6,393 bases of DNA from Anaerolineales bacterium UBA5069 (GTDB taxonomy: Bacteria; Chloroflexota; Anaerolineae; Caldilineales; Caldilineaceae): NCBI GenBank assembly GCA_002415895.1, contig DIAV01000138.1, forward strand, positions 2,934 to 9,326. The letters run 5' to 3'. Positions 1 to 6,393 of the stretch are shown piece after piece. Positions within the stretch are counted from its first letter, which is position 1; every line of letters starts with the position of its first letter. A program made the translations under genes and the position numbers. The notes beneath the pieces were generated by a model. The model saw only the letters and a list, made by a program, of their open reading frames with translations. It was not told the origin of the DNA and made no database searches.

Positions 1-1225
1 GCGCTGGACATTACGACGCAACTGGCCATGGCCGCCGGCCTGGACGCGCTGCGCGAAGCGAACATCCCGCTGGTGCAGACCTACCGTGCCACGACCAAGG
101 GCACCTTCCTGCCCGAGCGCTGGATGCTGCCCGAGAGCCTGCGCGATGAGACGGGTGTTGTCTTTGCCAGCGCCTTCCCTGGTGGCGACCGCATGGCCGA
201 CGAGTTCCGCCGCTTCTATGTGTGGAACAACCTGCGCGAGCAGATGGACACGCTGGAGGAACTGCGCCGCTATACAAGCGACGCCGGCACGCTGGGCGAA
301 ATCGAGCGGCGTCTCGCCGTGCTGCGCGACGAATTCGAGCGCAACCCCTATGAATTTGATCGCCGCTTCATCTTCCGCATTCTGGCCATGGGCCACAGCC
401 AGTTTGCCGAGTACATTGGCGCGCGCGGCCCCAATACGCACGTCAACGCCGCCTGCGCCTCGACAGCTCAGGCCATGGCCGTGGCCGAGGACTGGATTCG
501 CACAGGCCGCTGCCGCCGCGTGATTGTTGTGAGCGCCGACGACGTGACGAGTGACAATCTCATGGGCTGGATCGGCTCCGGTTTCCTGAGCACAGGCGCC
601 GCAGCCATTGATGACCGTGTGGAGGAGGCGGCGCTGCCCTTTGACCGCCGCCGCCACGGCACACTCCTGGGCATGGGCGCGTGCGCGCTCGTTGTGGAGA
701 GCCAGGATGTGGCCGCCGAGCGTGGCATGCGCGGCATTGTGGAGGTGCTGAGCACCGAGACGGCCAACAGCGCGTACCACGGCACGCGCATTGACGTGGA
801 TCATGTCTCCGATGTCATGAACCGGCTGGTGACCTCCGCCGAGCGGCGCTTTGGCCTCAACCGCTATACGCTGGCGCAGCAGCTTGTCTTCATCTCGCAC
901 GAAACCTTCACCCCCGCCCGCGGCGGCAGCGCCGCGGCCGAAGTCACCGCGCTGCGCAAGACCTTTGGCGATGCCACACCCAGCATTGTGGTCTGCAACA
1001 CCAAGGGCTTCACGGGCCATCCCATGGGTGCGGGCGTTGAAGATGTCATTGCCGTCAAGATTCTGGAGTACGGGATTGTGCCACCCGTGGCCAACTACAA
1101 GGAGGTTGACCCCGAACTGGGCACCCTCAACCTCAGCCGCGGCGGGCGCTATCCCGTTCAGTATGCGCTGCATCTTGCCGCGGGCTTCGGCTCGCAGATT
1201 AGCATGACACTGGTGCGTCGTATTC
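1..1225 (+). other. Ketosynthase (KS) domain, N-terminally truncated by the window
   Basis: This domain would perform decarboxylative Claisen condensation. The nucleophile region reads [10 protein letters not shown] with Cys at 454-456. The two histidines of the thiolase-fold triad lie in [11 protein letters not shown] (His 898-900) and [13 protein letters not shown] (His 1018-1020, Lys 1003-1005). The end is marked by the [15 protein letters not shown] strand at about 1177-1218. All catalytic residues are present, so it should be active. Canonical KS domains begin with a VGMGCRFPG-like strand, which is absent here and should lie upstream. Between the FASAFPGG segment (about 166-186) and the pre-nucleophile helix (about 385) sits a hydrophilic, probably helical stretch at about 190-350, rich in Arg and Glu. 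Most standard type I KS domains lack it. After the domain, 1226-1350 encodes a short helical post-KS segment. Confidence 0.9.
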
Positions 1226-4200
1226 CAGGCGCGCTGGAGCGCGTGGACAACAAGCCGCTCTATCAGCAGTGGCTGGCCGACGTTTCCGGCTACGACATGG
1301 CCGAGACGGAAGTTGTCAAGCGTGTGCTGCGCGTGGTGGCGCAGGGATCACCCAAGCGGGTTCCCGCCGCCAACCGCTGGCAGTATGGCACCGGACCGGC
1401 ACAGCGCGCGCCTGTCTCATCCAATGGCCTGGCGGCGGTGAATGCGCCTCTGCCCATGGTGATGCCGCAGGCAGCCGCCAGTGCCGCCGCCAGCACAGCG
1501 ATGCCGCAGGCAGCCCCGAGCGCTCCGGCCTACGTGCCGCCGCCTGCTGCACCGCAGCCGCAACCTGTACCCCCGCCTGCTGCGCGCCCAGCGCCTGCAC
1601 CGGCCCCGGTGGCCGTTGTTGCGCCCGCGCCCCAGCCCGTTGCGCCGGTCGTTGCCGCAGCGCCCGCCGCTGCCCCCAGCCAACCTGTCGCCGTTGACCT
1701 CGTCGAGGCCAAGGTGCTTGCCGTTGTCGCCGCCAAGACGGGCTACCCGCAGGACATGCTCGACCCGTCGCTCGACCTTGAGGCAGACCTGGGCATTGAC
1801 ACAGTAAAACAGGCGGAAACCTTCGCCGCCGTGCGCGAAGCATTTGATATCCCACAGCTTGAGGGTATTAAGCTGCGCGACTACCCCACACTGGGTGCGG
1901 TGGTGGAGTTCGTCTACGCTGCCCGCCCCGAATTGAGGGCACAGCGGGGAGAAGAGAGTGGAGCGTCGGGCGTCGGAACGGCGCCTGCACCAGCGCCCGT
2001 TACCAATGACCAATTACCAGTTACCAATAACCAGCCAGCCAGCCAGCCTGTCGCCGGTGACCCTGTTGAGGCCAAAGTCCTCGCCGTGGTGGCCGAGAAG
2101 ACAGGCTATCCGCAGGATATGCTTGACCCCACGCTGGACCTTGAAGCCGACCTGGGGATCGACACCGTCAAGCAGGCCGAAACCTTTGCCGCCGTGCGCG
2201 AGGCCTTCAACATTCCGCAGCTCGAAGGCATCAAGCTGCGCGATTATCCCACACTGGGTGCGGTGGTGGAGTTCGTCTACGCCGCGCGGCCCGAACTGCG
2301 CGCACAGCAGGGCGTGGGGCGTGGGGCGTCGGGAGTCGGAACGGCGCCTGCGGCAGCCCCCGTTGCCAATGACCAATTACCAGTTACCAATTACCAATCA
2401 ACCAATTACCAATCAACAAGTCAACCAGTCGCCTCTGACATTGTCGCCGACAAGGTGATGAGTGTCGTGGCTGACAAGACGGGCTACCCGCAGGAGATGC
2501 TCGACCCGGACCTGGACCTTGAGGCCGATTTGGGCATTGACACAGTGAAACAGGCCGAGACCTTCGCCGCCGTGCGCGAGGCCTTCGCAATTCCGCAGCT
2601 TGAGGGCATCAAGCTGCGCGACTACCCCACGCTGCAAAGCGTGATTGACTTTGTGTATGCGCAGCGCCCCGAATTGCGCGCACAACAGGGTGTTGGGAGT
2701 CGGGTGTCGGGTGTCGAAACGCCCAGTCAACCAGTCAACCAGTCAACCAATCAACCAATGGCCCAGGCGCCCAGCCAACCGCTGCCGCCCACGCCGCCCA
2801 GCGCACCGGCCGCCGCCCCTGCACCGGCAGCGCCCCCCGCCGCAGATGTGGTGGCCGCCAAGGTGCTCCAGGTGGTTGCCGACAAGACCGGCTATCCCAC
2901 CGAGATGCTCGACTTCGACTCGGACCTTGAGGCGGACCTGGGCATTGACACTGTCAAGCAGGCCGAGACCTTTGCGGCCGTGCGCAGCGCGTTTGACATT
3001 CCAACCGTGGAGGGGCTCAAGCTGCGTGATTATCCCACGTTGCAGAGCGTAATTGACTTCGTCTATACGCACCGCCCTGAACTGCGCGCACAGCAGGGCG
3101 TTGGGAGCGGGGTGTCGGGCGTGGGGACAGCAACCACGCCTGTTGCCCAGCCAGCCAGCCAACCCGCTGGCCTCGACACCGTCTCGGCAACCGTTCTTTC
3201 CCTCGTGGCCGACAAGACCGGCTATCCGACGGAGATGCTAGACCTGGACAGCGACCTTGAGGCCGACCTGGGTGTGGATACCGTCAAGCAGGCCGAGACC
3301 TTCGCCGCAGTGCGTGCGGCCTTCAACATTCCCACCATCGAAGGGCTCAAGCTGCGCGACTATCCTACGCTGCAGAGCGTGATTGAGTTCGTCTACACCC
3401 ACCGCCCAGAACTGCGCGCACAGCAGGCAGTCGGAAGTGGGGTGTCGGGTGTCGAGACCGCGGCGGCCGCAGCCCCCGTTACCAATGACCAATTACCAAT
3501 TACCAATCAACCAGTAGTCAAGACCATCGGCACGCTGGAAGATGCAGACCGCATGCCCCGGCGCGTGCCCGTGCCCAGCCTGCGCCCGGCGCTTGACCTC
3601 TGTCTGCCCACGGGCATTGCGCTGGACGAGGGCAGCCGCGTTGTTGTGATGATGGACCAGGGCGGCGTGGGCAAGACGCTCACAAGCCGCCTGCAGAAGC
3701 AGGGTGTCACCGTGCTGGCGCTGGAGCCGGGTGTGGCCACAGCAACGATGATTGAGTTGCTTCAGCAGTGGCTGGCCGACGGCCCCATTCAGGGCGTCTA
3801 CTGGCTGGCGGCACTGGACGCCGAGCCTGCGCTCGAGGAGATGGAGATTGCCACGTGGCGCGAAATGAATCGCGTGCGCGTCAAGAATCTCTTCAGCGCC
3901 ATGCGCACTGTGTATGAGAGCGTGGCCGGCCCCGGCCGCTTCCTCGTAAGCGCAACGCGCCTGGGCGGTCTGCATGGCTACGGCGCAACCGGCGCAACCG
4001 CCCCCATGGGCGGCGCTGTCACCGGCTTCACCAAGGCCTACAACATTGAGCAGGGGCTGCGTGACGAAGGCAAGGGGCTCATTGTCAAAGCCGTGGACTT
4101 TGACATGGCGCGCAAGAGCGAACCGGCCGACCTGCTGATTGCCGAAACGCTGAGCGACCCCGGCGTGGTGGAGGTGGGCTACTATGACGGCCTGCGCTAC

Positions 4201-6054
4201 ACAATCACGCTTGAGGAGCAGCCAGCCGCCGACGGCAAGCCGGGCATGGTGCTCGACGAGCAGACGGTCTTCGTCGTCACAGGCGCGGCGGGGGGCATCA
4301 CCTCGGCCATCGTTAGTGATCTGGCTGTCAACAGCCGGGGCATCTTCTACCTGTTGGACCTTGTGCAGGCGCCGGCGCGCGACGACGCGCATGTGGCGCT
4401 CTTCCGCAATGACAAGGACGCGCTCAAGCGCACGCTGATTGACGAGGCCAAGGCGCGCGGCGAAAAGCCCACCCCCGCCACCGTTGACAAACAGATTGCG
4501 GGCATTGAGCGCAGCGAGGCCGCACTGCGGGCGATTGAGTCCGTTGAGGCAACAGGCGGCACGGCGCATTACTTTAGCCTGGACCTGCGCGACGCTGACG
4601 CCGTGCAGGCGGTGGTGGATGATGTGCGCAACCACTATGGCAAGATCGACGTGCTCCTGCATGCAGGCGGTATGTTGATTGACCGCACGCTGCCCAACAA
4701 GGAGCCGAGCCAGTTTGATCTCGTCTTCGACATCAAGGCCGACGGCTTCTTCAGCCTGCTCAAGGCAGCCAGGGGCATGCCGATTGGCGCAACCGTAAGC
4801 TTTAGCTCCGTGGCCGGACGCTTCGGCAACAACGGCCAGAGCGACTACTCCAGCGCCAATGACCTGCTCTGCAAGATCAGCAGCAGCATGCGCCAATGGC
4901 GCCCCGAGACACGCGGCATCGCGATTGACTGGACGGCGTGGGGCTCCATTGGGATGGCCTCGCGCGGCTCCGTGCCTGCCATTATGGAGGCCCTGGGTGT
5001 GGACATGCTGCCGCCCGAAAGCGGCGTGCCCACAATTCGGCGCGAACTTACCTACGGCGGCACACGTGGCGAAATCCTCGTGGCCGGGCGGCTGGGGCTG
5101 TGGACGGCGGAAAAGGCCCCCAACGGTGGCCTCGACGCCGACAAGGTCAACGCCATGCTGGCGGCGCGCCAAAGCCCGCTGGTGATGGCAGGCAAGGTCA
5201 CCGCGGCGCGTCTCTTCGGCGGCCTGGAAGTGGAAACAATGCTTGACCCCGCGCAGCAGCCCTTCCTCTTCGACCACATGGTGGATGAGGGAGTGCCGTG
5301 GCTGCCCGGCGTCATGGGCACGGAGGCGCTGGCCGAGGTGGCCTCGCTGCTGGCCCCGGGCGCAAGTGTGGCCGCAGTGGAGAAGCTCGAAATTCTGAGC
5401 GCCTTCAAGTTCCACCGCAACAAGCCGCAAACGCTCTACCTCAGCGCCACGGCCCGCCCTGCCGCCGACGGCACGCTTGTGGCCGACGTCTGGCTGCGCT
5501 CGCAGTTCCAGCCGCCCAAGGCCGAACTGCCGCCCACAGTGAAGGATCACTTCCACGCACGAGTTGTTCTGCAGCAGAACGCGCTCAAGGGGACGAAGAT
5601 CAAGTTCAAGGCCCCCAAGGCAGACCTGCTCGCGATTACAAAGGAACGCATCTATCAGGTCTTCTTTCACGGCCCCGCGTATCAGGTGATCGAGCGCGCC
5701 AATGTGGAGGGCGACATGGTGACGGCGCTCATGGCGCATGACTTGGGGCCGAACACCAGCCCCGCAGATGCAGCCTCGCTCATGGCCCCGCGCCTTGTTG
5801 AGCTTTGCTTCCAGGCGGCAGCGCTCTGGAGCATAGAGAAGAAGGGGGCCATGGCGCTGCCCTCGGGCGCGGCCGCTATCACAGCCTTCCGCCAGCCGGA
5901 GGAAGCGAACGGCAAGCGCCTCTATGCGCTCGTGAAGGCAGTGGATGAAGGCGCTGCTTACGATGCACAGGTGGTGGACGAGAGCGGCAACGTCTACGTT
6001 GACGTCAAGGGTTATCGCACGGTGCAGATGCCGGGCGAGATGAAACTGCCATAA
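1..6054 (+). CDS. PfaA-like multidomain polyketide/fatty acid synthase, KS-ACPx5-KR-DH (5' partial)
   Basis: This is a giant modular enzyme that would condense, ketoreduce and dehydrate an acyl chain held on carrier domains, presumably in the cytoplasm. Numbering codons from base 1, the domains are: KS about 1-405 (Cys152, His300, Lys335, His340); Ala/Pro linker about 478-564; ACPs at 566-645, 687-766, 813-892, 949-1028 and 1059-1138; structural KR subdomain about 1175-1415; catalytic KR about 1420-1700 (TGAAGGI nucleotide-binding loop at 1427, Lys1579, Ser1603, Tyr1616, Asn1620); and DH about 1720-2010 (His1759, FHGPAYQ at 1889-1895, Glu1934). The frame is open at base 1 and the first ATG (28) lies inside conserved-looking KS sequence, so the true start is upstream. 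The tandem ACPs followed by KR resemble PfaA of omega-3 fatty acid synthases, but no acyltransferase lies between KS and ACPs, and a DH is fused at the C-terminus. The DH ends about 15 residues before the stop, so the 3' end looks natural. Function class is confident; product is unknown. Confidence 0.93.
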   Translation, partial: ALDITTQLAMAAGLDALREANIPLVQTYRATTKGTFLPERWMLPESLRDETGVVFASAFPGGDRMADEFRRFYVWNNLREQMDTLEELRRYTSDAGTLGEIERRLAVLRDEFERNPYEFDRRFIFRILAMGHSQFAEYIGARGPNTHVNAACASTAQAMAVAEDWIRTGRCRRVIVVSADDVTSDNLMGWIGSGFLSTGAAAIDDRVEEAALPFDRRRHGTLLGMGACALVVESQDVAAERGMRGIVEVLSTETANSAYHGTRIDVDHVSDVMNRLVTSAERRFGLNRYTLAQQLVFISHETFTPARGGSAAAEVTALRKTFGDATPSIVVCNTKGFTGHPMGAGVEDVIAVKILEYGIVPPVANYKEVDPELGTLNLSRGGRYPVQYALHLAAGFGSQISMTLVRRIPGALERVDNKPLYQQWLADVSGYDMAETEVVKRVLRVVAQGSPKRVPAANRWQYGTGPAQRAPVSSNGLAAVNAPLPMVMPQAAASAAASTAMPQAAPSAPAYVPPPAAPQPQPVPPPAARPAPAPAPVAVVAPAPQPVAPVVAAAPAAAPSQPVAVDLVEAKVLAVVAAKTGYPQDMLDPSLDLEADLGIDTVKQAETFAAVREAFDIPQLEGIKLRDYPTLGAVVEFVYAARPELRAQRGEESGASGVGTAPAPAPVTNDQLPVTNNQPASQPVAGDPVEAKVLAVVAEKTGYPQDMLDPTLDLEADLGIDTVKQAETFAAVREAFNIPQLEGIKLRDYPTLGAVVEFVYAARPELRAQQGVGRGASGVGTAPAAAPVANDQLPVTNYQSTNYQSTSQPVASDIVADKVMSVVADKTGYPQEMLDPDLDLEADLGIDTVKQAETFAAVREAFAIPQLEGIKLRDYPTLQSVIDFVYAQRPELRAQQGVGSRVSGVETPSQPVNQSTNQPMAQAPSQPLPPTPPSAPAAAPAPAAPPAADVVAAKVLQVVADKTGYPTEMLDFDSDLEADLGIDTVKQAETFAAVRSAFDIPTVEGLKLRDYPTLQSVIDFVYTHRPELRAQQGVGSGVSGVGTATTPVAQPASQPAGLDTVSATVLSLVADKTGYPTEMLDLDSDLEADLGVDTVKQAETFAAVRAAFNIPTIEGLKLRDYPTLQSVIEFVYTHRPELRAQQAVGSGVSGVETAAAAAPVTNDQLPITNQPVVKTIGTLEDADRMPRRVPVPSLRPALDLCLPTGIALDEGSRVVVMMDQGGVGKTLTSRLQKQGVTVLALEPGVATATMIELLQQWLADGPIQGVYWLAALDAEPALEEMEIATWREMNRVRVKNLFSAMRTVYESVAGPGRFLVSATRLGGLHGYGATGATAPMGGAVTGFTKAYNIEQGLRDEGKGLIVKAVDFDMARKSEPADLLIAETLSDPGVVEVGYYDGLRYTITLEEQPAADGKPGMVLDEQTVFVVTGAAGGITSAIVSDLAVNSRGIFYLLDLVQAPARDDAHVALFRNDKDALKRTLIDEAKARGEKPTPATVDKQIAGIERSEAALRAIESVEATGGTAHYFSLDLRDADAVQAVVDDVRNHYGKIDVLLHAGGMLIDRTLPNKEPSQFDLVFDIKADGFFSLLKAARGMPIGATVSFSSVAGRFGNNGQSDYSSANDLLCKISSSMRQWRPETRGIAIDWTAWGSIGMASRGSVPAIMEALGVDMLPPESGVPTIRRELTYGGTRGEILVAGRLGLWTAEKAPNGGLDADKVNAMLAARQSPLVMAGKVTAARLFGGLEVETMLDPAQQPFLFDHMVDEGVPWLPGVMGTEALAEVASLLAPGASVAAVEKLEILSAFKFHRNKPQTLYLSATARPAADGTLVADVWLRSQFQPPKAELPPTVKDHFHARVVLQQNALKGTKIKFKAPKADLLAITKERIYQVFFHGPAYQVIERANVEGDMVTALMAHDLGPNTSPADAASLMAPRLVELCFQAAALWSIEKKGAMALPSGAAAITAFRQPEEANGKRLYALVKAVDEGAAYDAQVVDESGNVYVDVKGYRTVQMPGEMKLP
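1432..1692 (+). other. Ala/Pro-rich interdomain linker
   Basis: About 87 codons are dominated by Ala, Pro, Val and Gln, with runs such as [20 protein letters not shown]. This is the flexible tether type that separates KS (or AT) from tandem ACPs in PUFA synthases. It contains no fold-like hydrophobic pattern, and together with the short post-KS segment it leaves no room for a roughly 300-residue acyltransferase. Similar but shorter Ala/Pro stretches recur before ACP2, ACP3, ACP4 and ACP5. Confidence 0.85.
1951..2048 (+). repeat. Short tandem repeats in ACP1-ACP2 linker
   Basis: A G-rich degenerate heptad tract (around GAGCGTCGGGCGTCGGAAC, 1961-1979) is followed by an A/C-rich heptad tract (TTACCAAT/GACCAATTACCAGTTACC, about 2000-2032) and a CCAG tetramer run (about 2031-2048). 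All of it is in the synthase frame and is translated as Gly/Val/Ser and then Thr/Asn/Gln/Pro residues ([16 protein letters not shown]). Confidence 0.75.
2311..2430 (+). repeat. Heptad repeats in ACP2-ACP3 linker
   Basis: A G-rich tract of period 7 (GGCGTGG units grading into GGAGTCG, 2311-2340) is followed by the clearest TTACCAA-type heptad tract in the window (about 2363-2430, interrupted by TCAACC units). The coding frame remains open, giving [21 protein letters not shown] perfect TTACCAA array encodes the 7-residue cycle LPITNYQ in all three forward frames, so insertions of it need not create stops. Confidence 0.8.
2688..2759 (+). repeat. Heptad and octad repeats in ACP3-ACP4 linker
   Basis: A G-rich heptad tract (GGGAGTC, GGGTGTC, GGGTGTC; about 2688-2717) is followed by an octad array with three AGTCAACC units and then an AATCAACC variant (2725-2759). 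The translation is [11 protein letters not shown] and then [12 protein letters not shown]. An Ala/Pro linker (about 2760-2842) follows before ACP4. Confidence 0.8.
3096..3161 (+). repeat. G-rich heptads and CCAG run in ACP4-ACP5 linker
   Basis: A degenerate G-rich tract (about 3096-3128, translated [12 protein letters not shown]) is followed by a short CCAG tetramer run (about 3147-3161, translated AQPASQP). The TTACCAA heptads of the neighbouring linkers are missing here, and this is the shortest linker. Confidence 0.65.
3429..3513 (+). repeat. Heptad repeats after ACP5
   Basis: A G-rich tract (GGGTGTCGGGTGTCG core, about 3429-3456) and a TTACCAA-type tract (about 3479-3513) have the same order and spacing as after ACP1 and ACP2. 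The translation is SGVSGVET and then [12 protein letters not shown]. The tract separates the last ACP from the KR region. Confidence 0.75.
3517..4245 (+). other. Structural (non-catalytic) KR subdomain
   Basis: This is an SDR-like Rossmann half preceding the catalytic KR. It has an alternating strand-helix pattern, with [19 protein letters not shown] as the first strand-turn-helix and [17 protein letters not shown] followed by [14 protein letters not shown] in the later half. Type I KR domains are normally built as a truncated structural subdomain plus a catalytic subdomain, and this position and pattern fit that. It carries no Ser/Tyr catalytic pair. Confidence 0.7.
4255..5103 (+). other. 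Catalytic ketoreductase (KR) domain, SDR superfamily
   Basis: This domain would reduce the beta-ketoacyl-ACP to beta-hydroxyacyl-ACP with NADPH. The dinucleotide-binding turn reads [14 protein letters not shown] (about 4270-4311). The active-site Lys is in FDIKADG (4735-4737), Ser in FSSVAGRFG (4807-4809), Tyr in QSDYSSAND (4846-4848) and Asn at 4858-4860, so the SDR tetrad is complete. LHAGGM at 4657-4674 matches the HAAGV strand of KRs. A charged helical insertion (about 4366-4550, rich in Lys, Arg, Asp and Glu) lies after the second strand, making this KR longer than modular PKS examples. Confidence 0.88.
5155..6030 (+). other. Dehydratase (DH) domain, double hot-dog type
   Basis: This domain would dehydrate beta-hydroxyacyl-ACP to the enoyl intermediate. 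The first hot-dog has [19 protein letters not shown] with candidate catalytic His at 5275-5277; the second has [12 protein letters not shown] (about 5659-5694) and [13 protein letters not shown] (5791-5829). The His motif has one residue more between His and Gly than the canonical HxxxGxxxxP, and Glu (5800-5802) stands where PKS DH domains usually have Asp, with Gln four residues later. Order, spacing and surrounding motifs support a DH, but activity is inferred. Confidence 0.8.
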
Positions 6055-6064
6055 ACAAGTACGG

Positions 6065-6108
6065 CAATGCGGGCCGCCGCGGCTTTCTCACCGCGGCGGC
6101 CCGCATTG
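6065..6108 (+). terminator. Perfect 18-bp hairpin after the synthase stop, probable terminator
   Basis: CAATGCGGGCCGCCGCGG (6065-6082) is exactly reverse-complementary to 6091-6108, with an 8-nt loop (CTTTCTCA). It starts 10 bases after the TAA. No T-run follows (TTGAAAGAAG), so it is not a textbook intrinsic terminator. It could end transcription with help from other factors or protect the mRNA 3' end. Confidence 0.7.
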
Positions 6109-6151
6109 TTGAAAGAAGACAGGCTGCAACGCACCAACGATAGAGAGCGAT

Positions 6152-6393
6152 ATGCAGAAGAACCCGACAGCCCAGGCGACAGACACATCATGGCAGGGGC
6201 TCTACAGGATTGCCGGCGTAGCCGCCATCCTGATTGTGATTGTGGCTCTGACAGACATTGTGCTCTCCTCCACGCAGGGTGCCGCAGTGGGGCCCGCAAC
6301 GCTGAGCGCTGAGGGCTGGTTTGCACGCTTCGAGACCGGCTGGTTTCTGCGCATGTGCGATCTTGGCTTCTGGAATATTGTGACTGGCGCGCT
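6152..6393 (+). CDS. Integral membrane protein, possibly DUF4386-like (3' partial)
   Basis: An ATG at 6152 opens a frame that runs to the window end without a stop (80 codons plus 2 bases). The first 17 residues are polar with two early basic positions (Lys3, Arg19 just before the membrane segment). Then follows one clear transmembrane helix, IAGVAAILIVIVALTDIVL (about residues 20-38). The rest (EGWFARFETGWFLRMCDLGFWNIVTGAL) looks like an extracytoplasmic loop leading into a second membrane segment. The layout 'LYRIAG...' helix, then a W-F...W-F-L-R...D/N-L-G...N-I stretch, recalls small multi-pass DUF4386-type proteins of unknown function; that match is from memory and tentative. A weak purine tract (GAGAG, 6143-6147) lies 4 bases before the ATG. 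The start is the only in-frame ATG before the helix. It lies 97 bases after the synthase, beyond the hairpin, so it is probably a separate transcription unit. Confidence 0.65.
   Translation, partial: MQKNPTAQATDTSWQGLYRIAGVAAILIVIVALTDIVLSSTQGAAVGPATLSAEGWFARFETGWFLRMCDLGFWNIVTGA

Larger units (their letters stand above)
1696..3414 (+). repeat. Five tandem acyl-carrier-protein (ACP) domains with Thr at the phosphopantetheine site
   Basis: Five copies of about 80 codons lie at 1696-1935, 2059-2298, 2437-2676, 2845-3084 and 3175-3414. Each has the three-helix ACP pattern: a V.AKVL.VVA.KTGYP helix I, the D(S)DLEADLG(I/V)[10 protein letters not shown] motif starting helix II, then LKLRDYPTL and a final helix ending (R)PEL. 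The residue expected to carry 4'-phosphopantetheine (Ser in LGIDS) is Thr in every copy, at 1801-1803, 2164-2166, 2542-2544, 2950-2952 and 3280-3282. The repeat pitch is irregular (363, 378, 408 and 330 nt between Thr codons) because the linkers differ in length. Copies 1 and 2 are close relatives, as are 4 and 5; copy 3 combines features of both. In PfaA, multiple ACPs are known to raise product yield. Whether these Thr versions are modified is unknown. Confidence 0.9.

Noticed and set aside
28..30. ATG at 28 as the true start of the synthase
   Set aside because: The frame is open upstream to base 1, the sequence around it reads as internal KS sequence, the N-terminal KS strand is missing, and no convincing ribosome-binding site precedes it.
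1951..3513. CRISPR array or insertion-sequence ends in the ACP region
   Set aside because: The regular units are protein domains of about 80 codons with continuous reading frame, and the short repeats are adjacent 7-8-mers with no unique spacers, terminal inverted repeats or transposase.
3643..3690. QGGVGKT resembling a ParA/MinD deviant Walker A motif
   Set aside because: The motif lacks the signature Lys (KGGxGKT) and sits in the first strand-turn-helix of a KR-like Rossmann subdomain. No Walker B or other ATPase motif follows.
3493..5739. 748-codon open frame on the minus strand
   Set aside because: It lies wholly opposite the KR-DH region, its translation is rich in His, Arg, Ala and Gly with no recognisable motifs, and it is the expected antisense shadow of G+C-rich coding sequence.
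6109..6151. Possible promoter for the membrane-protein gene (TTGAAA at 6109-6114)
   Set aside because: The -35-like hexamer overlaps the hairpin edge and no acceptable -10 hexamer lies 16-18 bases downstream.
6067..6312. 81-codon plus-strand open frame overlapping the terminator region
   Set aside because: It begins inside the hairpin and has an Arg/Cys-rich translation without motifs. The frame starting at 6152 gives a coherent membrane protein instead.

Overview
The window is about 64% G+C by eye and is almost entirely one very long plus-strand reading frame, open from base 1 to a TAA at 6052-6054 (2,017 codons visible, 5' end outside the window). It encodes a multidomain, iterative-type polyketide/polyunsaturated-fatty-acid (PfaA-like) synthase. 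The visible domain order is ketosynthase (KS, N-terminal edge missing), Ala/Pro-rich linker, five tandem acyl-carrier-protein (ACP) domains, structural ketoreductase subdomain, catalytic ketoreductase (KR), and a hot-dog dehydratase (DH). There is no room for an acyltransferase between KS and ACPs, and no enoylreductase or thioesterase is visible.

Two features stand out. First, all five ACPs carry Thr where the 4'-phosphopantetheine-accepting Ser is expected ([10 protein letters not shown] rather than the LGIDSIKR-type motif of PfaA), encoded by three different Thr codons. Second, the linkers after the ACPs contain degenerate short tandem repeats of period 7 or 8: a G-rich heptad around GGTGTCG and an A/C-rich heptad around TTACCAA or octad AGTCAACC. 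These are translated as low-complexity Gly/Ser/Val and Asn/Gln/Thr/Pro peptide.

Layout: 1-6054 synthase; 6055-6151 intergenic, containing a perfect 18-bp G+C-rich hairpin (6065-6108) that probably ends the synthase transcript; 6152 to the window end is the start of a second plus-strand gene, a membrane protein with one clear transmembrane helix visible, truncated by the window edge.

The synthase looks like the last gene of its transcript, so partner functions (acyltransferase, phosphopantetheinyl transferase, enoylreductase) would have to be upstream or elsewhere. The likely job is building a reduced or unsaturated acyl chain by repeated condensation, ketoreduction and dehydration. The product cannot be read from this sequence. 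Taxonomy is uncertain. High G+C, translated TTACCAA-type heptads and the small membrane protein remind me of Chloroflexota (Anaerolineae/Caldilineae-like) genomes, but this is an impression and not a demonstrated assignment.
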